Assembly: GCF_027625935.1 (NCBI RefSeq) | Contig: NZ_CP115300.1 | Span: 1,550,001 to 1,614,000 of the forward strand | Source: Streptomyces camelliae | GTDB lineage: Bacteria; Actinomycetota; Actinomycetes; Streptomycetales; Streptomycetaceae | Reading direction: 5' to 3' | DNA: 64,000 bases | Shown here: positions 17,814 to 26,658 of the stretch, piece after piece | Numbering within the stretch: the stretch's first letter is position 1 | Layout of the letters: every line of letters starts with the position of its first letter | The notes under the pieces: generated by a model | What the model was told of the DNA's origin: nothing | The model's input: the letters and a program-made list of their open reading frames with translations, nothing else | Databases searched by the model: none | Translations under genes and position numbers: made by a program

Positions 17814-19511
17814 ATGACCGAGCAGCAGCTGCCCACCTGGGCCGATCCTTCCGTCTCCCCCACCGACCTCGACGCCCAGGGCGTGTCCAGACGCGGGCTC
17901 CTGCGCCGCGCGGGCCTGTTCGGTGCCGCGTTCGCGCTCGGGTCGGCGGCGACCCCCGCGTTCGCGTCCCCGCAGCACAACCTGGGCGGGGAGGACCCGC
18001 ACCTCGCCTACCTGGTCGGCGACCACCACGTCCACTCCGTGTACAGCCACGACGCGAAGTACACGTTCTCCCAGCAGGCCCGGGCCGCCGCGCAGTACGG
18101 CCTGGACTGGATGGTGTTCAACGAGCACTCCAACTTCGGGCACGCCTACTACGGCGCGAAGCTGGAGCACGCCGAAATCCTCAAGGCCCGTGCGGAGAAC
18201 CCGCGTCAGCTGATCTTCCAGGGCCTGGAGTGGTACATCCCGGCCGCCGAGCACGCCACCGTGTTCGCCGCGCCCGGCCCCAACGAGACCGAGCTGCTCA
18301 CCCGGTTCGAGCTCGCCTACGACGGCAAGCTGCTCGGCTACACCGACGGCTCCGCCACCGGCACGGACACCGCCCGCAACGAGGCCCACGCCGTCAAGGC
18401 CATCCAGTGGCTGGCCGAACAGCGCCGCACCGGCTACGTCGACGACGTCCTCGTGCTCGCCAACCACCCCCTGCGCCTCGGCATCGACTCCCCGCACGAG
18501 ATGCGCAACTGGCGGGACGCAGGGTGGGGCGGCGGGAACGAGTGGGCCCCCGAGATCGTGATCGGCATGGAGGGCGCGCCCGGCGCCCAGGGCGCGGCCA
18601 TCCCCGGCTGGCGGGGCCCGGCGTCGATCCGCGGCGAGTACGAGAACAAGCCGTCCGCGCAGTCGTGGTCCGGCTATCCGGCCGACGCCTACCTCACCTA
18701 CGGCGGTTTCGACTGGGCGACCGCGACCGTCGGCGGCCTGTGGGACTCGATGCTCGCCGAGGGCAGGCTGTTCACGATCACCTCCAACTCCGACAACCAC
18801 CGCACGGTCTTCGACACCTGGAAGAACGGCGACTGGGCGCCCGGCCGGAACTTCGACAACACCGGCAGACTGCCCGACCCGGTGAACACGGACACCCCGC
18901 AGCCCGGCAGCGACTTCTGGCCGGGCGAGTTCAGCCGCACCCACGTCGGTGTCACCCGCTACGGCTACCGCGCGGTGATGGCGGGCCTGCGCGCCGGCCG
19001 GGTGTGGGTCGACCACGGGCATCTGCTCGACGGGCTCGACGTGCGCGTGCGGCGGGACTGCGACCAGGGCCCGGGCGTCACGCTCGGCGGGCGGCTGCGG
19101 GTCCGCGCGGGCGAGCGGATCACGCTGTCGGTGACGGTCACGACGGCCTCCCGCGCCAACCCGCACGGCATCCTGCCGCGCCTCGCGCACGTGGACGTCG
19201 TCCGGGGCGCCGTGCGCGGCCCGGCCACCGACCGGGACAGCTGGCGGGCGCCGGACACCACGGTGGTGCACACCGCGGACGTCAGCGGCCGTACCGGCAC
19301 CTACACCCTGCGCATCCCGCTCACCGCCGGCGACGAGTCGTTCTACGTGCGGCTGCGCGGCAGCGACGGAAACCGGCACGGAGCCGGCTACCTCGGTGCG
19401 TCCGTCGACCCGCACGGCCCGGTCCCGCACGAGCCCGGGAACGGCGACCCGTGGGCCGACACCTGGTTCTACTCCAACCCGGTCTTCGTCGACGTGACGG
19501 GAGCCCGGTGA
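17814..19511 (+). CDS. Tat-exported PHP-domain phosphoesterase
   Basis: A 565-aa protein. A twin-arginine signal (VSRRGLLRRAGLFGAAFALG, ending AFA) directs export. The PHP metal site is given by GDHHVHSVYSHD, FNEHSN, ANHPLR and TSNSDNH. PHP enzymes hydrolyse phosphomonoesters or diesters with a trinuclear metal centre. Residues from about 420 onward form a beta-sandwich tail without assigned function. Last gene of the plus-strand glycan operon, 26 bp after the metallophosphoesterase, so two different exported phosphoesterases are made together. Confidence 0.83.
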   Translation: MTEQQLPTWADPSVSPTDLDAQGVSRRGLLRRAGLFGAAFALGSAATPAFASPQHNLGGEDPHLAYLVGDHHVHSVYSHDAKYTFSQQARAAAQYGLDWMVFNEHSNFGHAYYGAKLEHAEILKARAENPRQLIFQGLEWYIPAAEHATVFAAPGPNETELLTRFELAYDGKLLGYTDGSATGTDTARNEAHAVKAIQWLAEQRRTGYVDDVLVLANHPLRLGIDSPHEMRNWRDAGWGGGNEWAPEIVIGMEGAPGAQGAAIPGWRGPASIRGEYENKPSAQSWSGYPADAYLTYGGFDWATATVGGLWDSMLAEGRLFTITSNSDNHRTVFDTWKNGDWAPGRNFDNTGRLPDPVNTDTPQPGSDFWPGEFSRTHVGVTRYGYRAVMAGLRAGRVWVDHGHLLDGLDVRVRRDCDQGPGVTLGGRLRVRAGERITLSVTVTTASRANPHGILPRLAHVDVVRGAVRGPATDRDSWRAPDTTVVHTADVSGRTGTYTLRIPLTAGDESFYVRLRGSDGNRHGAGYLGASVDPHGPVPHEPGNGDPWADTWFYSNPVFVDVTGAR

Positions 19512-19650
19512 GCCCGGTGACACACCGGCCGAAACACCGGTCTCTCACCCGCGCCCGCTGATCCGGCGGCCTCGTCCGCATACTGTCAGCAGTGACGTCC
19601 CCGCCGGACCCGGCCGGCGGGGCTGCGCGGCGACAGGGTGAGGTGGGTGT

Positions 19651-20415
19651 GTGCCGGTGAGCGAACTCTCCGCCGCCGACCGGTTGCTGGCCGTGCTCGG
19701 CGCGTTCGACCACGAGCATCCCGCCCTGTCGCTGACCGACATCAGCCGCCGGGCCGGGCTCAGTCTGACCACCGCGCACCGGCTGACGGGCGCGCTGACG
19801 GCCTGGGGCGCGCTGGAGCGGGACACCTCCGGGGTCTACCACGTGGGCCTGCGGCTGTGGGAGGTGGCCGCGCTCGCCCCGCGCGGGCTCGGCCTGCGCC
19901 AGCTGGCACTGCCGTATCTGGAGGATCTGTACGAGGCGACGCACGAGAACGTGCAGCTGGCCGTGCGGGACGGACGCGAGGTCGTCTACGTCGAGTGGCT
20001 GCAGGGACGTTCGGCGGTGGGCGTGCACATCCGGATCGGGGCGCGCTGGCCGCTGCACGCCACCGGGGTCGGGCTCGTCCTCCTCGCGCACGCCGACCCG
20101 GTGTTCCAGGAGGAGTACTGCGCCGGGCCGCTCGCCTCCTTCACCCCGTACACGCTCACCGATCCGGCGCTGCTGCGGCGCACGCTCGCCGAAGTCCGCC
20201 GCGCGGGTGTGGCGGTGAGTGAGCGTCAGGTGACGGAGGACGCGCTGTCCGTCGCGGCGGCGGTGCGCGGTGCGGGCGGGGAGGTGGTCGCGGCGGTGTC
20301 GGTGGTGGTGCCCCGGGCGGGCGCCCAGGTGCCGGCGCTGGCCCCGGCGGTCCGGCTGGCCGGCCGGGGCATCTCCCGCGCCCTGGGCTGGCGGCCGGAG
20401 CGGCCCGAGCGCTGA
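19651..20415 (+). CDS. IclR-family transcriptional regulator
   Basis: A 254-aa regulator. The winged helix occupies residues 5-70 (LTDISRRAGLSLTTAHRLTG). The effector-binding domain follows, with LYEATHENVQLAVRDGREVVY and RWPLHATGVGLVLLA typical of IclR. It is 139 bp downstream of the phosphoglycan operon on the same strand and probably controls that operon. GTG 19651 is used; GTG 19657 is an alternative. Whether it represses or activates cannot be told. Confidence 0.88.
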   Translation: MPVSELSAADRLLAVLGAFDHEHPALSLTDISRRAGLSLTTAHRLTGALTAWGALERDTSGVYHVGLRLWEVAALAPRGLGLRQLALPYLEDLYEATHENVQLAVRDGREVVYVEWLQGRSAVGVHIRIGARWPLHATGVGLVLLAHADPVFQEEYCAGPLASFTPYTLTDPALLRRTLAEVRRAGVAVSERQVTEDALSVAAAVRGAGGEVVAAVSVVVPRAGAQVPALAPAVRLAGRGISRALGWRPERPER

Positions 20416-20614
20416 CCGCGGGGATCTCGGCCGCTCCGGGCGCGGTGGTGCCGGAGGGCCGCCACGACGACGCGCCCTCCGGAGTGCCAGGAACGGTCCG
20501 GACAAGTGACAAGTGGCGTGTCTGTCGCACCGGTCGGGACAGCGGCTGCGCAGGTGGTCCCGGCGCCGTCGGCTCACCGTGACCGCACGGCCATCCCCGC
20601 GCCCGGCACCAGCC

Positions 20615-20643
20615 GACAGGCAGACAGGCAGACAGGCAGACAG
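20615..20643. repeat. Tandem octamer GACAGGCA, about 3.6 copies
   Basis: Three perfect GACAGGCA units (20615-20638) and a partial fourth. It lies about 75 bp upstream of the GH16 -35 region. Confidence 0.85.
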
Positions 20644-20718
20644 CGCGGTCTGAGCGGGTACGGGTGGCTTCACCCGGTGAACTCCCTTGAGAATCAAGCA
20701 CTTTCCTTGTTTCAAAGC

Positions 20719-20747
20719 TTGACGGCTGCGAGGCCGGGGAGCACATT
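20719..20747 (+). promoter_or_regulatory. Candidate GH16 promoter
   Basis: TTGACG (20719-20724) and CACATT (20742-20747) are spaced by 17 bp. The -10 is weak. Transcription would start near 20755, directly at the first operator, as expected for repression. Confidence 0.45.
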
Positions 20748-20757
20748 GGCGGCACCC

Positions 20758-20771
20758 TGAGAGCGCTCTCA
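20758..20771. promoter_or_regulatory. CebR/LacI-like operator 1
   Basis: TGAGAGCGCTCTCA is a perfect 14-bp palindrome with the GAGCGCTC core of the Streptomyces CebR-type operator (family consensus TGGGAGCGCTCCCA, recalled). It sits at the predicted start point of GH16. Confidence 0.7.
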
Positions 20772-20790
20772 GACCAGCCTTGGATCAGCG

Positions 20791-20804
20791 TGGGAGCGCT
20801 CTCA
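20791..20804. promoter_or_regulatory. CebR/LacI-like operator 2
   Basis: TGGGAGCGCTCTCA differs from the CebR consensus at one base. It lies 33 bp (about three helical turns) from operator 1 and 36 bp before the GH16 start codon. Confidence 0.7.
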
Positions 20805-20839
20805 CACCCGCTCCCGCACCCATACCCGAGAGGGCCCCC

Positions 20840-22237
20840 ATGCGTTCACCTTCCGGCATACCCAGACCCCGACCCCTGCGGCGCACGCTCATCGCCGTCG
20901 TCGCCACGCTCGGCCTGTCGGCTGCCCTCGCGACGGCCGCCACCGCCCCCGCGGACGCCTCCGCGCCCACACCCCCGTCCGGCTGGACACAGGTCTTCCT
21001 CGACGACTTCAACGGGGCGGCCGGCTCCGGCGTGAACACCACCGACTGGCAGTACGACACCGGGACGTCGTACCCGGGCGGCGCCTCGAACTGGGGCACC
21101 GGCGAGGTCGAGTCGATGACGTCGAGCACGAACAACGTCGCGCTGGACGGCAACGGCGATCTGCTCATCACCCCGCGCCGTGACGCCTCGGGCAACTGGA
21201 CCTCCGGCCGCATCGAGACCACCCGCACCGACTTCCAGCCGCCGGCCGGCGGGAAGCTGCGGGTGGAGGCCCGGATCCAGATGCCGAACGTGACCGGGAA
21301 CGCGGCCGCCGGCTACTGGCCCGCCTTCTGGATGCTGGGCGCGCCGTACCGGGGCAACTACCAGAACTGGCCGAGCGTCGGCGAGCTGGACATCATGGAG
21401 AACGTCAACGGCCTGAACAAGACGTGGGCCACGATGCACTGCGGCACCAACCCCGGCGGCCCCTGCAACGAGACGACGGGCCTGGGCAATTCGACCGCCT
21501 GCCCGAACACCACCTGCCAGTCGGGCTTCCATACCTACACGATGGAGTGGGACCGCTCGGTGAGCCCGGAGGCGATCCGCTTCTCCGTCGACGGCGTCAA
21601 CTACCAGACGGTCACGGCGAATCAGATGGACGCCACGACGTGGGCCAACGCCACGAACCACGGCTTCTTCGTCATCCTGAACGTGGCGATGGGCGGTGCC
21701 TTCCCGGCGGCGTTCGGCGGCGGCCCGACCAGCGCCACCGAGCCGGGCCACCCGATGGTCGTGGACTATGTGCAGGTGCTCCAGTCCGGCGGGAGCGGTG
21801 GCACCACTCCCCCGCCGAGCGGCAACCGGGACGCCTACAGCGCGATCCAGGCCGAGTCCTTCGACAGCCAGTCCGGCATCAGCACCGAGACCACGACGGA
21901 CACCGGCGGCGGGCAGGACATCGGATACATCGCCAATGGCGACTGGGCGCTCTACAAGGGCGTGAACTTCGGCTCGACGCCGGCCACGCAGTTCTACGGC
22001 CGGGTCGCCAGCGGTGCCGCGAGCGGGGTCAGCGGTCTGGTGCAGGTACGCCTGGACAGCCCCACCAGTACCCCGATCGGCAGCTTCGCGGTGGCCAACA
22101 CGGGCGGCTGGCAGTCCTGGCAGACGATCCCGGCCAACATCAGCTCCGTGACCGGCACGCACGACGTCTATCTGACCTTCTCCAGCGGCCAGCCGGCGGA
22201 CTTCGTGAACGTGAACTGGTTCGACTTCGGGCACTGA
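20840..22237 (+). CDS. Secreted GH16 endo-glucanase with CBM6
   Basis: A 465-aa exported enzyme. The N-terminus PRPLRRTLIAVVATLGLSAA with following Ala-rich segment is a Sec signal peptide. Residues 45-330 are a GH16 jelly roll with GELDIMEN: Glu182 nucleophile, Asp184, Glu187 acid/base, as in beta-1,3-glucanases (laminarinases). A Gly/Pro linker (SGGSGGTTPPPSGN) leads to a C-terminal CBM6 (AIQAESFDSQSGI to NVNWFDFGH), usually binding beta-glucan or xylan. Expression is probably inducible by di- or oligosaccharide through the two upstream operators. The CDS ends before a perfect 38-bp palindrome terminator. Confidence 0.92.
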   Translation: MRSPSGIPRPRPLRRTLIAVVATLGLSAALATAATAPADASAPTPPSGWTQVFLDDFNGAAGSGVNTTDWQYDTGTSYPGGASNWGTGEVESMTSSTNNVALDGNGDLLITPRRDASGNWTSGRIETTRTDFQPPAGGKLRVEARIQMPNVTGNAAAGYWPAFWMLGAPYRGNYQNWPSVGELDIMENVNGLNKTWATMHCGTNPGGPCNETTGLGNSTACPNTTCQSGFHTYTMEWDRSVSPEAIRFSVDGVNYQTVTANQMDATTWANATNHGFFVILNVAMGGAFPAAFGGGPTSATEPGHPMVVDYVQVLQSGGSGGTTPPPSGNRDAYSAIQAESFDSQSGISTETTTDTGGGQDIGYIANGDWALYKGVNFGSTPATQFYGRVASGAASGVSGLVQVRLDSPTSTPIGSFAVANTGGWQSWQTIPANISSVTGTHDVYLTFSSGQPADFVNVNWFDFGH

Positions 22238-22263
22238 CGCCACCCCGGCCAGCGCCATGCCGC

Positions 22264-22301
22264 CGAAAGGGGGCTCCACGCGCGCGTGGAGCCCCCTTTC
22301 G
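22264..22301. terminator. Perfect 38-bp palindrome terminator
   Basis: The left arm 22264-22282 (CGAAAGGGGGCTCCACGCG) is the exact reverse complement of 22283-22301. It serves the convergent GH16 and AraC genes. Confidence 0.88.
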
Positions 22302-22317
22302 CCGTACCCCGGTGCTC

Positions 22318-23223
22318 TCAGCGCAGCTCCGCCCGGAACCCCACCGGCGTCCGCCCGGTGTGCAGCTGGAAGAACTTGGAGAAGTTCGCCGCGTCGGGGA
22401 AGCCGACGGCCACGCCGACCCGGCCGATCGGCAGGTCGGTGTGGGCGAGGAGGCGCTTGGCCTCCAGGATCACGCGTTTGTCGATGAAGCCCTTGGGAGT
22501 CTCGCCGGTGGCCGCCCGCACGGCGCGGACGAGAGTGCGGCGGGAGTAGCCGAGCGCGTCGGCGTAGGCGCTGACGCTGTGGTTGGTGGCGAAGCCCTGC
22601 TCGACGGCGTCCCGGAACCGGGTGAAGGTGCTGTCCGTCTGTTGCCGGGAGGCCTCCGCGGAACGGGCCGCGAGGTGGGCGAGGCGCAGCAGGAACGCGG
22701 TGAGGGTGTGCCGGAGGACGGCGGTGTGCAGGCTGAGCGGGAGCGTGGCGGTGTCCTCGTACTCGCGTCGCAGTTGCTCCAGGGCGGCCTGGAGGGCGGC
22801 GAGCTGCGCCGGGTCGGGGTGCAGCAGGGGCGGGAGGTCGTAGCGGTACAGGCCGGTGGCCTCGACGGTGGCGCGCGGCAGGAAGCCGGGCTGCATGGTG
22901 AGGACGGTTCCGTGGTACGCGCACTCGCGGGAGAAGCGGTGGACCTGTCCGGGGCGAATCCACAGCAGGTCCCCGGGGCCGGCCTCGTACTCGGCGAAGT
23001 CGATCATGTGCCGTACGGGGCCCTCGGTGAACAGCATCACGACGTGGAAGTCGATGCGGTGGACGCGCTCCAGGGGGGCGTCGGCGTGCCAGGGGCGGTC
23101 GGTGCCCATCGGGCCGACCTGCATGCCGACACGGCCGACGGCCAGCTCGGTCGGGAAGGGGAAGGTCCTGATGCCGTCGCCGTCCGTAGCCCCGCCGTCA
23201 GCTTGTGGCGTTCTGTCAGCCAT
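22318..23223 (-). CDS. AraC-family transcriptional regulator
   Basis: A 301-aa regulator. The N-terminal cupin sensor (PWHADAPLERVHRIDFHVVM, GPGDLLWIRPGQVHRF) is joined to a C-terminal double helix-turn-helix (VSAYADALGYSRRTLVRAVR, then IGRVGVAVGFPDAANFSKFF). ATG 23223 starts the conserved protein; the frame stays open upstream but runs into the tkt promoter region. It is divergent from the pentose-phosphate operon and could control it, or it could be local. No ligand can be inferred. Confidence 0.85.
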   Translation of the reverse strand: MADRTPQADGGATDGDGIRTFPFPTELAVGRVGMQVGPMGTDRPWHADAPLERVHRIDFHVVMLFTEGPVRHMIDFAEYEAGPGDLLWIRPGQVHRFSRECAYHGTVLTMQPGFLPRATVEATGLYRYDLPPLLHPDPAQLAALQAALEQLRREYEDTATLPLSLHTAVLRHTLTAFLLRLAHLAARSAEASRQQTDSTFTRFRDAVEQGFATNHSVSAYADALGYSRRTLVRAVRAATGETPKGFIDKRVILEAKRLLAHTDLPIGRVGVAVGFPDAANFSKFFQLHTGRTPVGFRAELR

Positions 23224-23301
23224 GTCCTGTTCGCGCCGTCCGTGTTCCGTGATCGCTGTCCCAGATTCACCACAGAGTGACACACCTCGACCTTCCCTCG
23301 A

Positions 23302-23316
23302 AAAAGTCAGACTTTT
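23302..23316. promoter_or_regulatory. AT-rich palindrome upstream of tkt
   Basis: AAAAGTCAGACTTTT: seven-base perfect arms around a central A, 54 bp before the tkt start and 79 bp before the AraC start. It stands out in GC-rich surroundings and is a candidate operator for the divergent pair. Confidence 0.5.
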
Positions 23317-23369
23317 AAGTTTGAACGCGTCCGGCCAGCCATTCCGCACTGAACGAGGACTTCTTGAAG

Positions 23370-25445
23370 ATGACCACGCAGACTTCCGACAGCTTCGAGT
23401 GGACCGACCTCGACCGGCGCGCCGTGGACACCGCCCGCCTGCTGGCGGCCGACGCGGTACAGAAGGTCGGCAACGGGCACCCCGGCACGGCGATGAGCCT
23501 GGCACCTGCCGCGTACACGATCTTTCAGAAGGTGATGCGTCACGACCCGGCGGACCCGGAGTGGGCCGGCCGTGACCGCTTCGTCCTCTCCCCCGGCCAC
23601 ACCTCGCTGACCCTCTACACCCAGCTGTTCCTCGCCGGGTACGAGCTGGAGCTGGACGACCTCAAGGCCTTCCGCACGAAGGGCTCCAAGACGCCCGGCC
23701 ACCCGGAGTACGGCCACACCGCCGGCGTCGAGACCACCACCGGCCCGCTCGGCCAGGGTGTCGCCAACGCGGTCGGCATGGCGATGGCGGCCCGCTACGA
23801 GCGCGGCCTGTTCGACCCGGAGGCCCCCGAGGGCACCTCCCCCTTCGACCACACCATCTGGGCGATCGTGTCCGACGGCGACCTGGAGGAGGGCGTCTCC
23901 GCCGAGGCGTCCTCGCTGGCCGGCCACCAGAAGCTCGGCAATCTGGTCTTCCTCTACGACGACAACCACATCTCCATCGAGGGCGACACCGCCACCGCGT
24001 TCTCCGAGGACGTGCTGAAGCGGTACGAGGCCTACGGCTGGCACACCCAGCGGATCGAGCCGACCGCCGAGGGCGACGTCGACACCGAGGCCCTGTACCG
24101 GGCGCTGAAGGCCGCGCAGACCGAGACCGGACGACCCTCGATCATCGCGATGCGCACGATCATCGCCTGGCCCGCCCCGAACGCCCGGAACACCGAGGCC
24201 TCCCACGGCTCCGCGCTCGGCGAGGACGAGATCGCCGCCACCAAGCGGCTCCTCGGCTTCGACCCCGAGCAGACCTTCGAGGTGACGGACGAGGTCCTGA
24301 AGCACACCCGCCGGGCCCTGGACCGGGGCGCCGAGGCGCACGCGGCCTGGGACAAGCGGATCGCCGAGTGGCGCACCGCCGACAGCGAGCGGGCCGCGCT
24401 GTTCGACCGGATCGGCAAGGGCGAGCTGCCCGAGGGCTGGGAGCAGAAGATCCCGGTCTTCGAGGAGGGCAAGTCCGTCGCCACCCGTGCCGCCTCCGGC
24501 ACGGTGCTGCAGGCGCTCGGCCCGGTGATCCCCGAGCTGTGGGGCGGCTCCGCCGACCTCGCCGGCTCCAACAACACCACCATCGACAGGACCAGCTCCT
24601 TCCTGCCCAAGGGCAACCCGCTGCCCGAGGCCGACCCGTACGGCCGTACCGTCCACTTCGGCATCCGCGAGTTCTCCATGGCCGCGGAGATGAACGGCAT
24701 CGCCCTGCACGGCAACACCCGCATCTACGGCGGCACCTTCCTGGTGTTCTCCGACTACATGCGCAACGCCGTCCGTATGTCGGCGCTGATGCAGCTGCCG
24801 GTGACGTACGTGTGGACGCACGACTCCATCGGTCTCGGCGAGGACGGCCCGACCCACCAGCCGGTCGAGCACCTGGCCTCGCTGCGCGCCATCCCGGGTC
24901 TGAACGTCGTCCGCCCGGCGGACGCCAACGAGACCGCGATCGCCTGGGCCGAGATCCTGAAGAGGCACGCCACCGACCCCGCCCCGCACGGGCTCGCGCT
25001 CACCCGCCAGGGCGTGCCGGTGTACGCGCCGAACGAGGACGCGGCCAAGGGCGGCTACGTGCTGCGCGAGTCCTCGACCGAGGTCCCGGAGGTGATCGTC
25101 ATCGCGACGGGTTCCGAGGTGCAGCTGGCCGTGGCCGCGCGGGAGGCGCTGGAGGCCGAGGGCATCGGCACGCGCGTGGTGTCGATGCCGTCGGTGGAGT
25201 GGTTCGAGGAGCAGGACCAGGCGTACAAGGACGCGGTGCTGCCGCCGGCCGTGAAGGCCAGGGTCGCCGTGGAGGCCGGGATCGGTCTGACCTGGTACCG
25301 CTATGTCGGCGACGCCGGCCGGATCGTCTCCCTGGAGCACTTCGGTGCCTCCGCCGACGCGAAGACCCTGTTCGCCGAGTTCGGCTTCACCCCCGAGAAC
25401 GTCGCCGCCGCGGCCCGCGAGTCCCTCGCCGATTCGCGCGCCTGA
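23370..25445 (+). CDS. tkt: Transketolase
   Basis: A 691-aa thiamine-diphosphate enzyme that moves two-carbon units between ketose and aldose phosphates in the pentose-phosphate pathway. The N-terminal [16 protein letters not shown] and [15 protein letters not shown] (cofactor/Mg loop), the middle [18 protein letters not shown] and [19 protein letters not shown], and the C-terminal domain are all in order at normal length. ATG 23370 follows GAGGA. First gene of a seven-gene operon; tal begins 67 bp later. Confidence 0.96.
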   Translation: MTTQTSDSFEWTDLDRRAVDTARLLAADAVQKVGNGHPGTAMSLAPAAYTIFQKVMRHDPADPEWAGRDRFVLSPGHTSLTLYTQLFLAGYELELDDLKAFRTKGSKTPGHPEYGHTAGVETTTGPLGQGVANAVGMAMAARYERGLFDPEAPEGTSPFDHTIWAIVSDGDLEEGVSAEASSLAGHQKLGNLVFLYDDNHISIEGDTATAFSEDVLKRYEAYGWHTQRIEPTAEGDVDTEALYRALKAAQTETGRPSIIAMRTIIAWPAPNARNTEASHGSALGEDEIAATKRLLGFDPEQTFEVTDEVLKHTRRALDRGAEAHAAWDKRIAEWRTADSERAALFDRIGKGELPEGWEQKIPVFEEGKSVATRAASGTVLQALGPVIPELWGGSADLAGSNNTTIDRTSSFLPKGNPLPEADPYGRTVHFGIREFSMAAEMNGIALHGNTRIYGGTFLVFSDYMRNAVRMSALMQLPVTYVWTHDSIGLGEDGPTHQPVEHLASLRAIPGLNVVRPADANETAIAWAEILKRHATDPAPHGLALTRQGVPVYAPNEDAAKGGYVLRESSTEVPEVIVIATGSEVQLAVAAREALEAEGIGTRVVSMPSVEWFEEQDQAYKDAVLPPAVKARVAVEAGIGLTWYRYVGDAGRIVSLEHFGASADAKTLFAEFGFTPENVAAAARESLADSRA

Positions 25446-25512
25446 CCCGACCGCGACAAGAATCCGCTCCCTACGCCGCGACACACGACCTCGCGACGAG
25501 AAGACAAGAGAG

Positions 25513-26658
25513 ATGACTGACGTGACCGAAGCAATCGCCACTGCCGGAGCCCTCAAGCGCCTCGCCGACGAGGGGGTCTCCATCTGGCTGGACGACCTGT
25601 CGCGGGGGCGCATCGCCTCGGGCAACCTGGCGGAGCTGATCGAGAACAAGAACGTCGTCGGCGTCACCACCAACCCGTCGATCTTCCAGGCCGCCATCGG
25701 CTCCGGCGAGGGTTACGAGGAGCAGCTCACCGACCTCGCCGTCCGCGGGGTGACGGTCGACGAGGCGGTGCGGATGATGACGACCGCCGATGTGCGTGCC
25801 GCAGCCGATGTTCTGGATGCTGTGTACAGCACATCGAACGGTGTGGACGGCCGCGTCTCCATCGAGGTCGACCCGCGCCTGGCCCACGACACCACGGCGA
25901 CGATCGCCGAGGCCAAGCAGCTCGCCTGGCTGGTGGACCGCCCCAACGTGATGATCAAGATCCCGGCGACGAAGGCGGGCCTGCCGGCGATCACCGAGGT
26001 CATCGGCCTCGGCATCAGCGTCAACGTGACCCTGATCTTCTCCCTGGAGCGCTACCGCGAGGTCATGGCCGCCTACCTGGCCGGTCTGGAGAAGGCCAAG
26101 GAGCGCGGCATCGATCTCGCCACGATCCACTCGGTGGCGTCCTTCTTCGTCTCCCGCGTGGACTCCGAGATCGACAAGCGGCTGACCGCCCTCGGCACCG
26201 ACGAGGCCCTCGCCCTCAAGGGCCGCGCGGCCCTCGCCAACGCCCGCCTCGCCTACGAGGCGTACGAGGAGGTCTTCGGCTCCGAGCGCTGGCTGGCGCT
26301 CGCCGGGGACAAGGCGAACAAGCAGCGTCCGCTGTGGGCGTCGACCGGCGTGAAGGACCCGGCGTACAAGGACACCCTGTACGTGGACGAGCTGGTCGCG
26401 CCGGGCACCGTCAACACCATGCCGGAGGCCACGCTGAACGCGGTCGCCGACCACGGCGAGATCACCGGCGACACGGTGACCGGCGGCTACGCCGAGGCCC
26501 GCGCCGACCTGGCCGCCGTCGAGGGGCTCGGCATCTCCTACGACGAGATCGTCCAGCAGCTGGAGGACGAGGGCGTCGCCAAGTTCGAGGCGGCCTGGCA
26601 GGACCTGCTGGACGCCGTCGCCACGTCCCTGACGAGCAAGGGAGCTGACGCCCGATGA
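25513..26658 (+). CDS. tal: Transaldolase
   Basis: A 381-aa transaldolase of the long actinobacterial type. It transfers dihydroxyacetone units from sedoheptulose 7-phosphate to glyceraldehyde 3-phosphate through a Schiff base. [12 protein letters not shown] and [16 protein letters not shown] are diagnostic; Lys149 in the latter is the Schiff-base lysine. ATG 25513 follows AAGAGAG closely. The stop overlaps the zwf start (ATGA). A stretch near 25800-25850 uses atypical codons (GTT, GCT, ACA). Confidence 0.96.
   Translation: MTDVTEAIATAGALKRLADEGVSIWLDDLSRGRIASGNLAELIENKNVVGVTTNPSIFQAAIGSGEGYEEQLTDLAVRGVTVDEAVRMMTTADVRAAADVLDAVYSTSNGVDGRVSIEVDPRLAHDTTATIAEAKQLAWLVDRPNVMIKIPATKAGLPAITEVIGLGISVNVTLIFSLERYREVMAAYLAGLEKAKERGIDLATIHSVASFFVSRVDSEIDKRLTALGTDEALALKGRAALANARLAYEAYEEVFGSERWLALAGDKANKQRPLWASTGVKDPAYKDTLYVDELVAPGTVNTMPEATLNAVADHGEITGDTVTGGYAEARADLAAVEGLGISYDEIVQQLEDEGVAKFEAAWQDLLDAVATSLTSKGADAR

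Larger units (their letters stand above)
20416..20839. other. Intergenic region before GH16
   Basis: This 424-bp stretch has no convincing gene. It holds an octamer tandem repeat, a promoter and two palindromic operators, listed separately. Its 5' half (20416-20600) shows nothing I can name. Confidence 0.6.

Noticed and set aside
18041..18048. Another GTGTACAG octamer, in the PHP gene
   Set aside because: It is simply the codons for Val-Tyr-Ser in normal codon usage, without an AT-rich surround, so it was not counted with the codon islands.
22264..22301. 38-bp perfect palindrome as an operator
   Set aside because: It lies between two convergent 3' ends, so a bidirectional terminator explains it better.
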